The notes: a model not told the origin generated them from the sequence alone. A stretch of DNA of 15,709 bases from DATAWZ01 sp036266975 (GCA_036266975.1 DATAWZ010000112.1:1-15709); one strand, 5' to 3'. Shown: positions 1 to 7,131, counted from the first letter of the stretch. Translations and numbers: made by a program.

Positions 1-14
1 ATCCGCTCCCGCTT

Positions 15-112
15 CGCGGCTGCAAATCTTCGCCTGGCGGCGTCCTCGGAAGCCGAAATAGCGCTGCTATTCCGGCTCCCTGCGTCCTGGCCATGCTCGA
101 TTTTCGCTCGCG
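15..112. repeat. Long imperfect inverted repeat with a strong central hairpin, non-coding
   Basis: The first 153 bases contain no credible gene. The core at 51-77 is a 12-bp stem with one mismatch and a 3-base loop (agccgaaatagc / gctattccggct). Outside it the two arms stay related with gaps: both contain aaatc followed by gc-tggc, and both end in cgcg (15-18 and 109-112). The dyad therefore spans about 100 bp. It lies downstream of the minus-strand membrane protein gene, so it could end that transcript, but there is no T-run on either side of the stem. Its size and shape suggest a dispersed palindromic repeat or a small structured RNA. The dyad is directly visible; the role is a guess. Confidence 0.5.
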
Positions 113-153
113 AATCGACGACCGGATTTACAGGAGGCACCACTAGAAAAGGG

Positions 154-1155
154 TCAGCGTGGCGGCCCGGCGGTGCCGAGCGCGATGATCGGGACCGGGG
201 CCAGTCGGGCGTTGCGCAGGCCCGCGAGGACCCGGTCGCCACACGCCCATCCGGCGAAGCACAGCGCGCCGGCGGTGCCGGTGACCGTCAGCAACAGGCC
301 GCCGGCGGCGGTGGCCGCGACGCCGTGGGCGCCGAGGATGAGCACGGCCGCCGTGGCGCCCACGCTCGGTCCCATCGGCAGAGCGCTCAGGCTCACCGTG
401 ACGATCAGCACCGCGATCGCCGAGAGGATCGACGCATCGACGCCGACCGCCCGCAGGACCAGCCAGTTGCGGGCGATCTGGGCCAGGACTCCGATGATCA
501 CCATGGCCACGAGCCGTCGCCGGCCGCGCAGGTCGCGCAGCACGGCCAGTCCCATCCACAGTCCGCGACGTCGGCGCGCGAGGGTCGCGAGCAGGGTCAC
601 GACGCACGCCATGAGGGCGACGACGAGAATCGGAACCCATACCGGCAGCCCGAGCGGGCCGACCAGGGTGAAGGTGAAGATCGCGGCGAGCACCGCTTCG
701 ACGGCGAGGGTCGGGACCTCGGCGGTGATCAGCGCCGGCAGGCGCGGGCTGGTCTGCGGGGCCGCGCGGCGCAGGGCGGCGATCCGCGTGGCCGAGCCGA
801 GCTGGCCGCTGAGGACGCTCCCGAGCGAGCCGACGCCTCCGGCGCGGAAGACCACACGCCGCTCGACGCTGCCGCCCGCGGCGTGGACGCACAGGTTCCA
901 CGCCTCGGTGCGCGTCACGAGCGAGGTGAGCTGGAGCAGCACCGCGATCGAGAGCATCCAGATCGGGGCCATCATCAGCGCGTCGCCGAACTGCGCCCGG
1001 CGGTGGGCGAGCACGAGCGCGAGCACGCCGAAGGCGATCACGGTCCCGAGCACGATGATCAAGACCCGGGCCCGCACGCTGCCCCCGCCGCCCTCGTGGA
1101 CGCGGCGAGCGCAACGCCGACCGACTCGTGCGACCGTTGCGGCGTTCGCGGTCAA
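154..1155 (-). CDS. Polytopic membrane protein, lysylphosphatidylglycerol synthase TM-region (YbhN/UPF0104) type
   Basis: An integral membrane protein of up to 333 residues with about seven or eight hydrophobic segments, the first being RVLIIVLGTVIAFGVLALVL near residue 30. Short stretches such as TRTEAWN and GQLGSATRI sit where this family has its conserved polar residues, so I place it among the flippase-like LPG_synthase_TM/YbhN proteins. There is no soluble lysyltransferase domain, so lipid aminoacylation should not be assumed; a transport or lipid-handling role is only inferred. The TTG start at 1155 overlaps the stop of the upstream regulator gene (TTGA), implying translational coupling. 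A GTG at 1077, just before the first membrane segment and behind a G-rich stretch, is an equally plausible start and would remove 26 residues. Family confidence moderate, frame confidence high. Confidence 0.75.
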   Translation of the reverse strand: MTANAATVARVGRRCARRVHEGGGGSVRARVLIIVLGTVIAFGVLALVLAHRRAQFGDALMMAPIWMLSIAVLLQLTSLVTRTEAWNLCVHAAGGSVERRVVFRAGGVGSLGSVLSGQLGSATRIAALRRAAPQTSPRLPALITAEVPTLAVEAVLAAIFTFTLVGPLGLPVWVPILVVALMACVVTLLATLARRRRGLWMGLAVLRDLRGRRRLVAMVIIGVLAQIARNWLVLRAVGVDASILSAIAVLIVTVSLSALPMGPSVGATAAVLILGAHGVAATAAGGLLLTVTGTAGALCFAGWACGDRVLAGLRNARLAPVPIIALGTAGPPR

Positions 1156-1448
1156 CCCGTGCCGCCCGTCAGGATCGCGAGCAACTCGCCCACGCGCTGG
1201 TGGTGGACGATCGGATCCGGGAGCGGAAATTCGGTGCTGATCGTGTATCGGTTGCGCCGCCCGTTGCGCGCGCGGGTGATGTACCCCGCCTCGACGAGCT
1301 CGCTCACGATACGGTGGGCCGCACGCTCGGTCATGCCGACGCGCTCGCCGATCTCACGGAGGCGAACACCAGGATCGCGGGCGATGCAGACGAGGACGAG
1401 GGCATGGTTCGTGAGGAACGTCCAGCGGGGCTTCGCTTCGGACGCCAC
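1152..1448 (-). CDS. Small winged helix-turn-helix transcriptional regulator (MarR/ArsR-like)
   Basis: A 98-residue single-domain DNA-binding protein. An N-terminal helix (residues about 8-24) precedes a helix-turn-helix with the pattern LREIGERVGMTERAAHRIVS (about 30-50). A wing follows (AGYITRARNGRRNRYTIS, about 54-71). The C-terminus is short and no metal-binding cysteines or ligand domain are visible. The GTG start at 1446-1448 is the earliest possible because an in-frame stop lies just upstream. No clear Shine-Dalgarno sequence is seen. It heads a two-gene minus-strand unit with the membrane protein and faces the 1528 gene across an AT-rich region, so it probably controls that region and itself. 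Its ligand is unknown. Confidence 0.8.
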   Translation of the reverse strand: MASEAKPRWTFLTNHALVLVCIARDPGVRLREIGERVGMTERAAHRIVSELVEAGYITRARNGRRNRYTISTEFPLPDPIVHHQRVGELLAILTGGTG

Positions 1449-1527
1449 CGGGCCAGTTTGTCATAGGTAGACATAAATTTCATGCTAAGAACTTCATGTA
1501 ATACGAAGCCAACGTTGACGTATCGGC
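1449..1527. promoter_or_regulatory. Divergent AT-rich promoter/operator region
   Basis: These 79 bases are far richer in A/T than the rest of the window and separate the minus-strand regulator from the plus-strand 1528 gene. Visible elements are a dyad TGTC-N7-GACA at 1459-1473, a direct repeat TTCATG at 1479-1484 and 1493-1498 (14 bp apart), and a possible plus-strand promoter TTGTCA (1458-1463), 17 bp, CATGCT (1481-1486). The dyad overlaps the candidate -35, which would suit repression by the adjacent winged-helix protein. The hexamers are weak and the assignment is inference. Confidence 0.45.
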
Positions 1528-1722
1528 ATGTCCATCGACTCCCTTGATGAGCTGCGCGAGCGCGCTTCCCACGCGCGCCGGCGCCTGGATCTCTACAAGG
1601 CCAAGCTCTACAGCGGCCGGCCCACGAGCGATTCGCACCTGCGCGAGCTCGAGCGGGAGTCCGACTCGGCGGCGACGCGTCTGCGCGCGGCCGAGCTGCG
1701 CGATCGGCAGGTCAGCCCGTGA
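1528..1722 (+). CDS. Small charged, probably helical hypothetical protein
   Basis: A 64-residue protein dominated by Arg, Glu, Asp and Leu, with heptad-like spacing (DELRERASHARRRLDLYKAK, then LRELERESDSAATRLRAAEL), so a short helical hairpin or coiled coil is likely. It has no signal peptide, membrane segment or cysteine. The start is ATG; no strong Shine-Dalgarno sequence precedes it. Its stop overlaps the GTG start of the next gene (GTGA, 1719-1722), so the two are probably translated together. I do not recognise a function. Codon use matches its neighbours, which supports a real gene rather than a chance frame. Confidence 0.65.
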   Translation: MSIDSLDELRERASHARRRLDLYKAKLYSGRPTSDSHLRELERESDSAATRLRAAELRDRQVSP

Positions 1723-2642
1723 ACGAGGCGCCCTTCACGGTGCGGGCGGGCGAGCGCGGCGCCGACGGCTCCTTCCGGCGCCGGGACGCGGCCTTCCGCG
1801 CGCTGCTCGCCGCCGAGGCGCTGCGCGCCGAGCCGGGCCGCTACCACCTGTACGTCTCGCTCGCCTGCCCGTGGTGCCACCGCACGGTGATCGTGCGCGA
1901 GCTGATGGGCCTGACCGAGGCCGTGCCGATCGCTTACACGCACCCGTTCCGCGACGAGCGCGGCTGGGCCTTCACCGGCGGGCGCTTCGACGACGGGCCC
2001 GGCGGGGAGTACGTCGACCGCGTCAACGGCTGGGCCTTCGCCGAGCAGGCCTACCGGGCCACCGACCCCGGCTACGCCGACCGCGTGACCCTGCCGGTGC
2101 TGTGGGACACCGCCACGGGCCGCATCGTCAACAACGAGTCCAGCGAGATCATCCGCATGTTCGCCGGCGAGGCGCTGCGCCCGCCGGCGCTCGTCGGCGA
2201 GATCGACGCGGTCAACGAGCGGGTCTACGACACGGTCAACAACGGCGTCTACCAGGCGGGGTTCTCGCGCTCGCAGCAGTCCTACGGCGCCGCGGTCGCC
2301 GAGCTGTTCGCCTCGCTGGAGTGGATGGACGGGCTGCTCGGCACGCGCCGCTACCTGGCCGGTGAGGTCATCACCGAGGCCGACTGGCGCGCGTTCCCCA
2401 CGCTCGTGCGCTTCGACGAGGTCTACCACCTGCACTTCCGCTGCAACGTGCGGCGGATCTCCGAGTTCCCGAGCCTGTGGGGCTACACGCGCGATCTCTA
2501 CCAAGTGCCGGGGGTCGCGGCGACCGTGGCCATGGACCAGATCAAGGTCCACTACTACACGACGCACGACGAGCTGAACCCCAAGCGGATCATTCCGGTG
2601 GGTCCGGCGCCGGACTTCCTCGCCGCACACGGGCGAGGCTGA
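1719..2642 (+). CDS. Glutathionyl-hydroquinone reductase-like thiol transferase (YqjG/ECM4, Xi-class GST family)
   Basis: A 307-residue cytoplasmic protein of the glutathione S-transferase superfamily, matching the family's usual length. The thioredoxin-like N-domain carries the catalytic motif as LACPWCHRTVIV, with cysteines at 50 and 53. The helical GST C-domain follows (about residues 150-290) with family-typical stretches such as FPTLVRFDEVYHLHFRCN, and the family's ending (NPKRIIPVGP) is intact. Well-studied members reduce S-glutathionyl-hydroquinones using Cys in a CPWA motif; here it is CPWC, giving a second thiol. Many actinobacteria use mycothiol rather than glutathione, so the thiol partner is uncertain. 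It starts at GTG 1719, coupled to the 64-residue gene. Its last 53 bases overlap the convergent membrane protein gene. Confidence 0.88.
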   Translation: MNEAPFTVRAGERGADGSFRRRDAAFRALLAAEALRAEPGRYHLYVSLACPWCHRTVIVRELMGLTEAVPIAYTHPFRDERGWAFTGGRFDDGPGGEYVDRVNGWAFAEQAYRATDPGYADRVTLPVLWDTATGRIVNNESSEIIRMFAGEALRPPALVGEIDAVNERVYDTVNNGVYQAGFSRSQQSYGAAVAELFASLEWMDGLLGTRRYLAGEVITEADWRAFPTLVRFDEVYHLHFRCNVRRISEFPSLWGYTRDLYQVPGVAATVAMDQIKVHYYTTHDELNPKRIIPVGPAPDFLAAHGRG

Positions 2643-4077
2643 GCAGGCCGACCATCACCAGCGCATAGAGCAGGACCACGCCGCCGACGCCGGTGAGCAC
2701 CGGCGCGATCAGCGTCAGCCGCGGCCAGTCGCCGCGCAGCTCCTCGAAGTGGCCGCGCTGGCGGGCGAACGCGGCGACGAGGTCGCCCGAGAGGTAGTCG
2801 TAGACCTGGTCGAAGCTCTGGGCCGGCTGCCCGTCGAAGCGCGTGAGCCCCGCGGTGCCGGGGACGTTCAGCCACCCGTTGACGACCGGCCCGAGCGCGG
2901 TGAGCGACGCGCCGAGCGCCGGGAATTCGCGGTCGATCCGCGCGAGCATCGCGTCCGGCGTGCTCACGTGCCGCAGCGAGGCGATCTCGCTGATCAGCGC
3001 CGGCAGCTCGGAGTCGACCGAGCTGAGCGGCAGCGCGCGCAGCAGCGCGGCGAGGTGCGGGAAGCCGCTGTTGAGCGACTGCGCGGCGGCGCCGGCGCTC
3101 AGGTGGGTGCGGCTCGCGTACAGGCGGGCGAAGGTCGGCACCTCGCTGGCCGCGCCGCCGGGCAGGACGAGCGGGTCGGTGGCGAGCACGACCTGCGCGG
3201 CGTAGGCCATCGCGGCCACGTCGCCGTCGACGCGCGCCTTGGTGAACGCGGGCCGCGCGGCGTCGAGCAGCTTCTGCCCGCTGGACATGCGCGAGTACAG
3301 GTTCAGCGCGAGGATGAGGATGAGCACGAGCGCCCCGACCGCGGCGACGGGCGTCCACGCCGAGCGCGAGCGCGAGCGCGAGCCCGACATCCGCACGCCG
3401 TAGACCGCGAGGGCGAGGCCGAGCACGATCAGCAGCGGCGCCAGGAAGCCGACGCCGCCGTCGCCGCGCAGCGCCCGAAAGCGCCGCTGCTGCTGCTCGA
3501 GCAGCGGCACCAGATCGCCGGCGAAGTAGTCGACGACCTGCGGCCAGGTGATGACCGGCGCGCCGGAGAAGCGCCTCAGCGGGCCGATCCCGGGGACGGC
3601 GAGCCAGCCGGCGGTCACCGGCGGCAGCGCGAGCGCGGCCTTGGAGATCGCGGGCGTGGCCGAGAGAACGGACGGGAACAAGGTGGGGAAGAGGAGCGGG
3701 GCGATCTCTTTGCTGACGCCGGTGAGGGGGACCGCCTCGATGAGCGCCGCCGCCTGCGGGAACTGGTGCGCAAGGGCGGCCAGGACCTGGGCGTCGGTCT
3801 CCTGACCGTGACGCCGCGGGCGCGCGAGCAGGCGCAGGAAGCGCGGGATCTCCTGCTCGGCGCCGCCCGAGCCCGTGGCGAGCGGCCCGACCATGGCGGT
3901 GAGCTCGGAGAGGAAGCCGACGCCGGCGTCGGCGCCGGCCACCCGCGCAGGGGTGAACGCGGGCCCGAGCCCGCTCAGGACCTTCTCGCCGGCGAACAGC
4001 CGAGGGGCCAGTCCGACGCCCGCCGCCGTGACGAGCACCCCGATCACGATGACGACCAACCATGCGCGTCGTGCCAC
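2590..4077 (-). CDS. Membrane protein with two tandem homologous extracytoplasmic units
   Basis: About 495 residues, not assigned to a named family. Membrane segments are visible near residues 5-24, 209-228, 242-260 and 455-478. Between them lie two related, mostly helical units (about 30-205 and 267-450). Matching landmarks are GEKVLSGLGPAFTPARV with GQKLLDAARPAFTKARV, PQAAALIEAVPL with PHLAALLRALPL, and GWLAVPGIGPLRRF with GWLNVPGTAGLTRF. Both then end in a D-Y-(F/L)-(A/S)-GDL stretch leading to an RG-D. The units probably face outside. A Ser/Arg linker (231-239) comes from a hexamer DNA repeat. I chose GTG 4077 because it sits directly before the first membrane segment; the frame stays open further upstream, but that part reads as low-complexity shadow. 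The 3' end overlaps the transferase gene. Confidence 0.78.
   Translation of the reverse strand: MARRAWLVVIVIGVLVTAAGVGLAPRLFAGEKVLSGLGPAFTPARVAGADAGVGFLSELTAMVGPLATGSGGAEQEIPRFLRLLARPRRHGQETDAQVLAALAHQFPQAAALIEAVPLTGVSKEIAPLLFPTLFPSVLSATPAISKAALALPPVTAGWLAVPGIGPLRRFSGAPVITWPQVVDYFAGDLVPLLEQQQRRFRALRGDGGVGFLAPLLIVLGLALAVYGVRMSGSRSRSRSAWTPVAAVGALVLILILALNLYSRMSSGQKLLDAARPAFTKARVDGDVAAMAYAAQVVLATDPLVLPGGAASEVPTFARLYASRTHLSAGAAAQSLNSGFPHLAALLRALPLSSVDSELPALISEIASLRHVSTPDAMLARIDREFPALGASLTALGPVVNGWLNVPGTAGLTRFDGQPAQSFDQVYDYLSGDLVAAFARQRGHFEELRGDWPRLTLIAPVLTGVGGVVLLYALVMVGLLSLARVRRGSPAPDPPE
3361..3384. repeat. Short tandem hexamer repeat within the duplicated membrane protein gene
   Basis: Four copies of cgagcg (the last one cgagcc) run from 3361 to 3384. 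On the coding (minus) strand they give the alternating Ser-Arg linker between the second and third membrane segments. This is a possible slippage site: loss or gain of a copy keeps the frame and changes the linker by two residues. Confidence 0.7.
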
Positions 4078-4252
4078 GGCGGGCGACGATACGAGATCGG
4101 CGCGCGCTTCGCTACACTCGCCGCGGGCCGTCGCGACTGGCGTATGCGAGGTGGAAACGACCACCGGGAAGCGACGGACTGCCGTATCAGCCGCGCGCCT
4201 GGGCTTCCTTTCGACCACCGCCCCCGCTGGGCACGACCGTGAGGCAGACGCC
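4078..4252. promoter_or_regulatory. Divergent intergenic region upstream of serC
   Basis: These 175 bases separate the minus-strand membrane protein from serC and must hold promoters for both. A possible plus-strand -10, TACACT, lies at 4113-4118 without a convincing -35. A small hairpin (ggtgg-aaacga-ccacc) is at 4150-4165. The serC Shine-Dalgarno sequence GAGG is at 4241-4244, eight bases before the ATG. I see no known riboswitch or attenuator, and no gene. Confidence 0.4.
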
Positions 4253-5389
4253 ATGACGCCCACCGCCACCACGCCGCTCTCGATCCCGCAGGAGCTTCGC
4301 CCGGCCGACGGTCGCTTCGGCTGCGGCCCGTCCAAGGTCCGTCCCGAAGCGCTCGACCGGCTCGTCGCCGAGGGCGCCGCGGCGATGGGCACCTCCCACC
4401 GCCAGGCGCCCGTCAAGGGCGTCGTCGCGCGGGTGCGCGTCGGATTGCACGAGCTGTTCTCGCTGCCCGAGGGCTACGAGATCGCGCTCGGCAACGGCGG
4501 CTCGACCGCGTTCTGGGACGCGGCGGCGTTCGCCCTGGTGCGCGAGCGCGCGCTGCACCTCGCGTTCGGCGAGTTCTCGAGCAAGTTCGCCGGCTCGACC
4601 AAGGGCGCCCCGTTCCTGGCCGACCCGATCATCGTCGAGGCCGAGCCGGGCACCGCGCCCACGCCGCGCGGGGATCCCAGCGCCGACCTGATCGCCTGGG
4701 CGCACAACGAGACCTCCACCGGCGTGATGCTCCCGGTCAAGCGGCCGGCCGACGCGGGCGACGCGCTCGTGTGCATCGACGCGACGTCGGGCGCCGGCGG
4801 CCTGCCGCTCGACGCGCGCGAGGCCGACGTCTACTACTTCGCGCCGCAGAAGTGCTTCGCCTCCGACGGCGGGCTGTGGCTGGCGCTGCTGAGCGGAGCC
4901 GCCCAGGAGCGGATCGCCGAACTGGACGGGAGCGATCGCTGGATCCCGCCCTTCCTGTCGCTGAAGACCGCGCTGGAGAACTCGGTCAAGGACCAGACCT
5001 ACAACACCCCGGCGGTGGCGACGCTGCTGCTGCTCGCCGACCAGCTCGAGTGGATGAACGGCCACGGCGGCCTGCGCTGGTGCGTGGAGCGCACGACCGA
5101 GAGCTCGCAGCACCTGTACGGCTGGGCCCAGGCGAGCGACTTCGCCACTCCCTACGTCGCCGACCCCGCCCATCGCTCGCTGGTCGTGGGGACGATCGAC
5201 TTCGCCGAGGCGGTCGACGCCGCGGCGGTCGCCGCGACCCTGCGGGCCAACGGGATCGTCGACGTCGAGCCTTATCGCAAGCTCGGCCGCAACCAGCTGC
5301 GGATCGGCATGTTCCCCGCGGTCGAACCCGACGACATCAGGGCGCTGACCAACTGCATCGACTACATCGTGGAAAGGACGGCATCGTGA
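4253..5389 (+). CDS. serC: Phosphoserine aminotransferase SerC
   Basis: A 378-residue cytoplasmic PLP enzyme of fold type I (class V aminotransferases). It converts 3-phosphohydroxypyruvate and glutamate to O-phosphoserine and 2-oxoglutarate, the second step of serine synthesis. It starts with the actinobacterial-type segment LRPADGRFGCGPSKVR. NGGSTAFWD (81-89) lies in the cofactor phosphate-binding region. WAHNETSTGV (149-158) and DATSGAGG (176-183) are further cofactor/substrate motifs, and YYFAPQK puts the Schiff-base lysine at 200. The length is normal for the actinobacterial branch. ATG 4253 is chosen for its GAGG at 8 bases and because the frame upstream is antisense to the membrane protein. 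The stop overlaps serA (GTGA), so the pair is an operon in pathway-relevant order. Confidence 0.95.
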   Translation: MTPTATTPLSIPQELRPADGRFGCGPSKVRPEALDRLVAEGAAAMGTSHRQAPVKGVVARVRVGLHELFSLPEGYEIALGNGGSTAFWDAAAFALVRERALHLAFGEFSSKFAGSTKGAPFLADPIIVEAEPGTAPTPRGDPSADLIAWAHNETSTGVMLPVKRPADAGDALVCIDATSGAGGLPLDAREADVYYFAPQKCFASDGGLWLALLSGAAQERIAELDGSDRWIPPFLSLKTALENSVKDQTYNTPAVATLLLLADQLEWMNGHGGLRWCVERTTESSQHLYGWAQASDFATPYVADPAHRSLVVGTIDFAEAVDAAAVAATLRANGIVDVEPYRKLGRNQLRIGMFPAVEPDDIRALTNCIDYIVERTAS

Positions 5390-7116
5390 GCGTGGAGAAC
5401 GGCCGTCTGCGCGTGCTGGTCAAGGAGAAGATCGGCGACTCCGGGGTCGACCTGCTGCGCGAGCACTTCGACGTCGACCTCGGCATCGACTGGACCGACC
5501 AGGAGCTCGCCGAGCGCATCGGCGACTACCACGGGATCCTGATCCGCTCGGCGACGAAGCTGACCGGCGATCTGATCGACAAGGCGACGCACATGCGCGC
5601 GATCGGCCGGGCCGGGGTCGGGGTCGACAACGTCGACGTCCCCGCCGCGACCAAGCGCGGGATCATCGTCGCCAACGCGCCACAGTCCAACGTGGTCACC
5701 GCCGCCGAGCACACGATGGCGCTGCTGCTCGCGCTCGCGCGCAACATTCCCCAGGCCCACGCCTCGCTCACCGCGGGCAAGTGGGAGCGCTCGAAGTTCT
5801 CCGGCGTGGAGCTCTACGAGAAGACGCTCGGCGTCCTGGGCTTCGGCCGCATCGGCCAGCTCGTCGCCCAGCGGGCGCGCGGGTTCGGAATGCGCGTGCT
5901 CGCCTTCGACCCGTTCGTCTCGGCCGAGCGCTACCGCGAGCTGGGGGTCGAGAAGGCGGCCTCGGCGGACGAGATCTACGCGCAGGCCGACTTCATCACC
6001 GTCCACCTGCCCAAGACGCCCGAGACGCAGGGCTGGCTGGGCGCGGCCGCGTTCGCGAAGATGCGCGACGGGGTGCGGATCCTGAACGTCGCGCGCGGCG
6101 GGCTGCTCGACGACCAGGCGCTCCAGGACGCGCTGGACAGCGGCAAGGTCGCGGGTGCCGCGCTCGACGTGTTCCCCCGCGAGCCGATCACCGAGTACCC
6201 GCTGTTCGAGGGCTACCCGAACGTGGTCGTCACGCCGCACCTGGGCGCCTCGACCGCCGAGGCGACCGATCGGGCGGGCTATCAGAGCGCCGAGCAGGTC
6301 GTCGCCGCGCTCACCGGCGGCGTCGTCTCCACCGCGGTCAACATCCCCTCGATCGGCACCGAGGACATGGAGGTCCTGCGCCCGTTCCTGCCCCTGGCCC
6401 AGCAGCTCGGCCACCTGGCCATGCAGCTCGCCGAGGGCAGCTCGGTCGAGCGCATCGAGGCGGCCTTCTTCGGGCGCATCGCCGAGTTCGACACTCGCCT
6501 GCTGGCGGTGTCGGTCATCGCCGGCGCGCTGGGCGGCCGCACCGAGGAGGAGGTCAACCTCGTCAACGCCCCGGCGATCGCCGAGGAGCGCGGGATCATC
6601 GTCGAGGAGAAGTCGGTCTCCGAGGCCCAGGACTTCAACGAGCTGATCCGCGTGACCGTCCAGGCCGGCGGCGAGCGCGTCGCAGTGGCCGGGACGAATA
6701 TCGGCGAGGGGCAGATCCCCCATCTGGTCGAGGTCTACGGTCAGCGCTTCACGGTCGAGCTCGAGCCCTACGTGACCGTCTTCCGTTACCTGGACCTTCC
6801 GGGAATGATCGGACGGGTGGGGACGATCTTCGGGCGTCACGGGGTCAACATCTCCTCGGCCGCGGTCGGGCGCACGCCGCGCGCCGACGAGGGTGGCGCA
6901 GTCGGCCGAAGGGCCGGCACCCCATCCGGGGCACCCCCCGTGGCGGGGGGCAGGCAAGCGAGCTCGGGCCCCTCGCTTGCCGGTCATTCCCCGACCAACG
7001 GCCGCGAGGCGGCGATCGTGGTCACCACCAACGGGCCGGTCCCCGCCGAGGTGGTGCGCGAGATCGTCGCCCTGGAGGGCTTTCGCGACGGGCACACCGT
7101 CGTGCTGCCTACTTGA
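5386..7116 (+). CDS. serA: D-3-phosphoglycerate dehydrogenase SerA, ACT domain interrupted by an insertion
   Basis: A 576-residue long-form SerA that oxidises 3-phosphoglycerate to 3-phosphohydroxypyruvate with NAD+, the committed step of serine synthesis. The N-terminal catalytic and NAD-binding domains contain GFGRIG (Gly152, 154, 157) and the triad Arg237 (NVARGG), Glu266 and His285 (PHLGAS). An intervening (ASB) domain occupies about 320-455. The C-terminal ACT domain, which binds serine in feedback-regulated homologues, starts near 460 (YLDLPGMIGRVGTIFGRHGV). Between PRADEGG and REAAIVVTTNGP lies an extra stretch of about 36 residues (505-540), rich in Gly, Ala, Pro and Ser, absent from the usual fold. 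The GTG start has AAAGGA seven bases upstream and overlaps the serC stop. Confidence 0.94.
   Translation: MSVENGRLRVLVKEKIGDSGVDLLREHFDVDLGIDWTDQELAERIGDYHGILIRSATKLTGDLIDKATHMRAIGRAGVGVDNVDVPAATKRGIIVANAPQSNVVTAAEHTMALLLALARNIPQAHASLTAGKWERSKFSGVELYEKTLGVLGFGRIGQLVAQRARGFGMRVLAFDPFVSAERYRELGVEKAASADEIYAQADFITVHLPKTPETQGWLGAAAFAKMRDGVRILNVARGGLLDDQALQDALDSGKVAGAALDVFPREPITEYPLFEGYPNVVVTPHLGASTAEATDRAGYQSAEQVVAALTGGVVSTAVNIPSIGTEDMEVLRPFLPLAQQLGHLAMQLAEGSSVERIEAAFFGRIAEFDTRLLAVSVIAGALGGRTEEEVNLVNAPAIAEERGIIVEEKSVSEAQDFNELIRVTVQAGGERVAVAGTNIGEGQIPHLVEVYGQRFTVELEPYVTVFRYLDLPGMIGRVGTIFGRHGVNISSAAVGRTPRADEGGAVGRRAGTPSGAPPVAGGRQASSGPSLAGHSPTNGREAAIVVTTNGPVPAEVVREIVALEGFRDGHTVVLPT
6898..7005 (+). 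repeat. In-frame palindrome-rich insertion inside the serA ACT domain
   Basis: About 108 bases (36 codons) with a dense run of stem-loops: cggcc-gaag-ggccg (6903-6916), cccc-atcc-gggg (6920-6931), cccccc-gtggc-gggggg (6934-6950), and a perfect 10-bp stem ggcaagcgag / ctcgcttgcc (6953-6962 with 6972-6981). It keeps the serA frame and encodes a low-complexity segment. The edges are approximate because they are inferred from where the ACT-domain sequence stops and resumes. It resembles palindromic elements that insert into coding sequence in other bacteria. Whether copies exist elsewhere in the genome cannot be seen here. Confidence 0.6.
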
Positions 7117-7131
7117 TTAGGGAGCCCTAAT
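7116..7131. promoter_or_regulatory. Perfect palindrome over the start of the BON-like gene
   Basis: ATTAGGG-AG-CCCTAAT is a perfect 7+7 inverted repeat with a 2-base centre. It begins at the last base of the serA stop codon and ends in the ATG of the next gene, covering that gene's Shine-Dalgarno sequence (GGAG, 7121-7124). It could be a protein-binding operator; as RNA, a 2-base loop would have to open, shortening the stem. Its placement suggests control of translation or transcription of the 7130 gene. Confidence 0.45.

Noticed and set aside
51..77. Rho-independent terminator
   Set aside because: The stem is strong, but no run of T follows on either strand; described as a repeat instead.
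90..145. tRNA-like 3' end (gcacca) in the first 150 bases
   Set aside because: No T-arm (GGTTCGA-type) or cloverleaf pairing could be built in front of it.
2749..4242. Long plus-strand open frames over the membrane protein, and similar long frames opposite serA, hypE and hhyL
   Set aside because: Typical GC-rich antisense shadows with extreme Arg/Gly/Ala/Glu content and no domain signal.
3875..4252. Long N-terminal extension of SerC
   Set aside because: It is antisense to the membrane protein gene and its promoter; the SerC family starts at the 4253 ATG, which has a good ribosome binding site.
4078..4252. Riboswitch or attenuator for the serine operon
   Set aside because: Only a 5-bp hairpin is visible; no conserved aptamer core or leader peptide rich in Ser is seen.
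4078..4416. Extension of the duplicated membrane protein to a start near 4416
   Set aside because: The extra 113 residues are antisense to serC and its leader, low-complexity and unlike a protein domain; GTG 4077 directly precedes the first membrane segment.
4771..5385. Open frame upstream of serA suggesting a longer protein
   Set aside because: Arg/Ala/Gly-rich shadow of serC in another frame; SerA homology starts right after GTG 5386.
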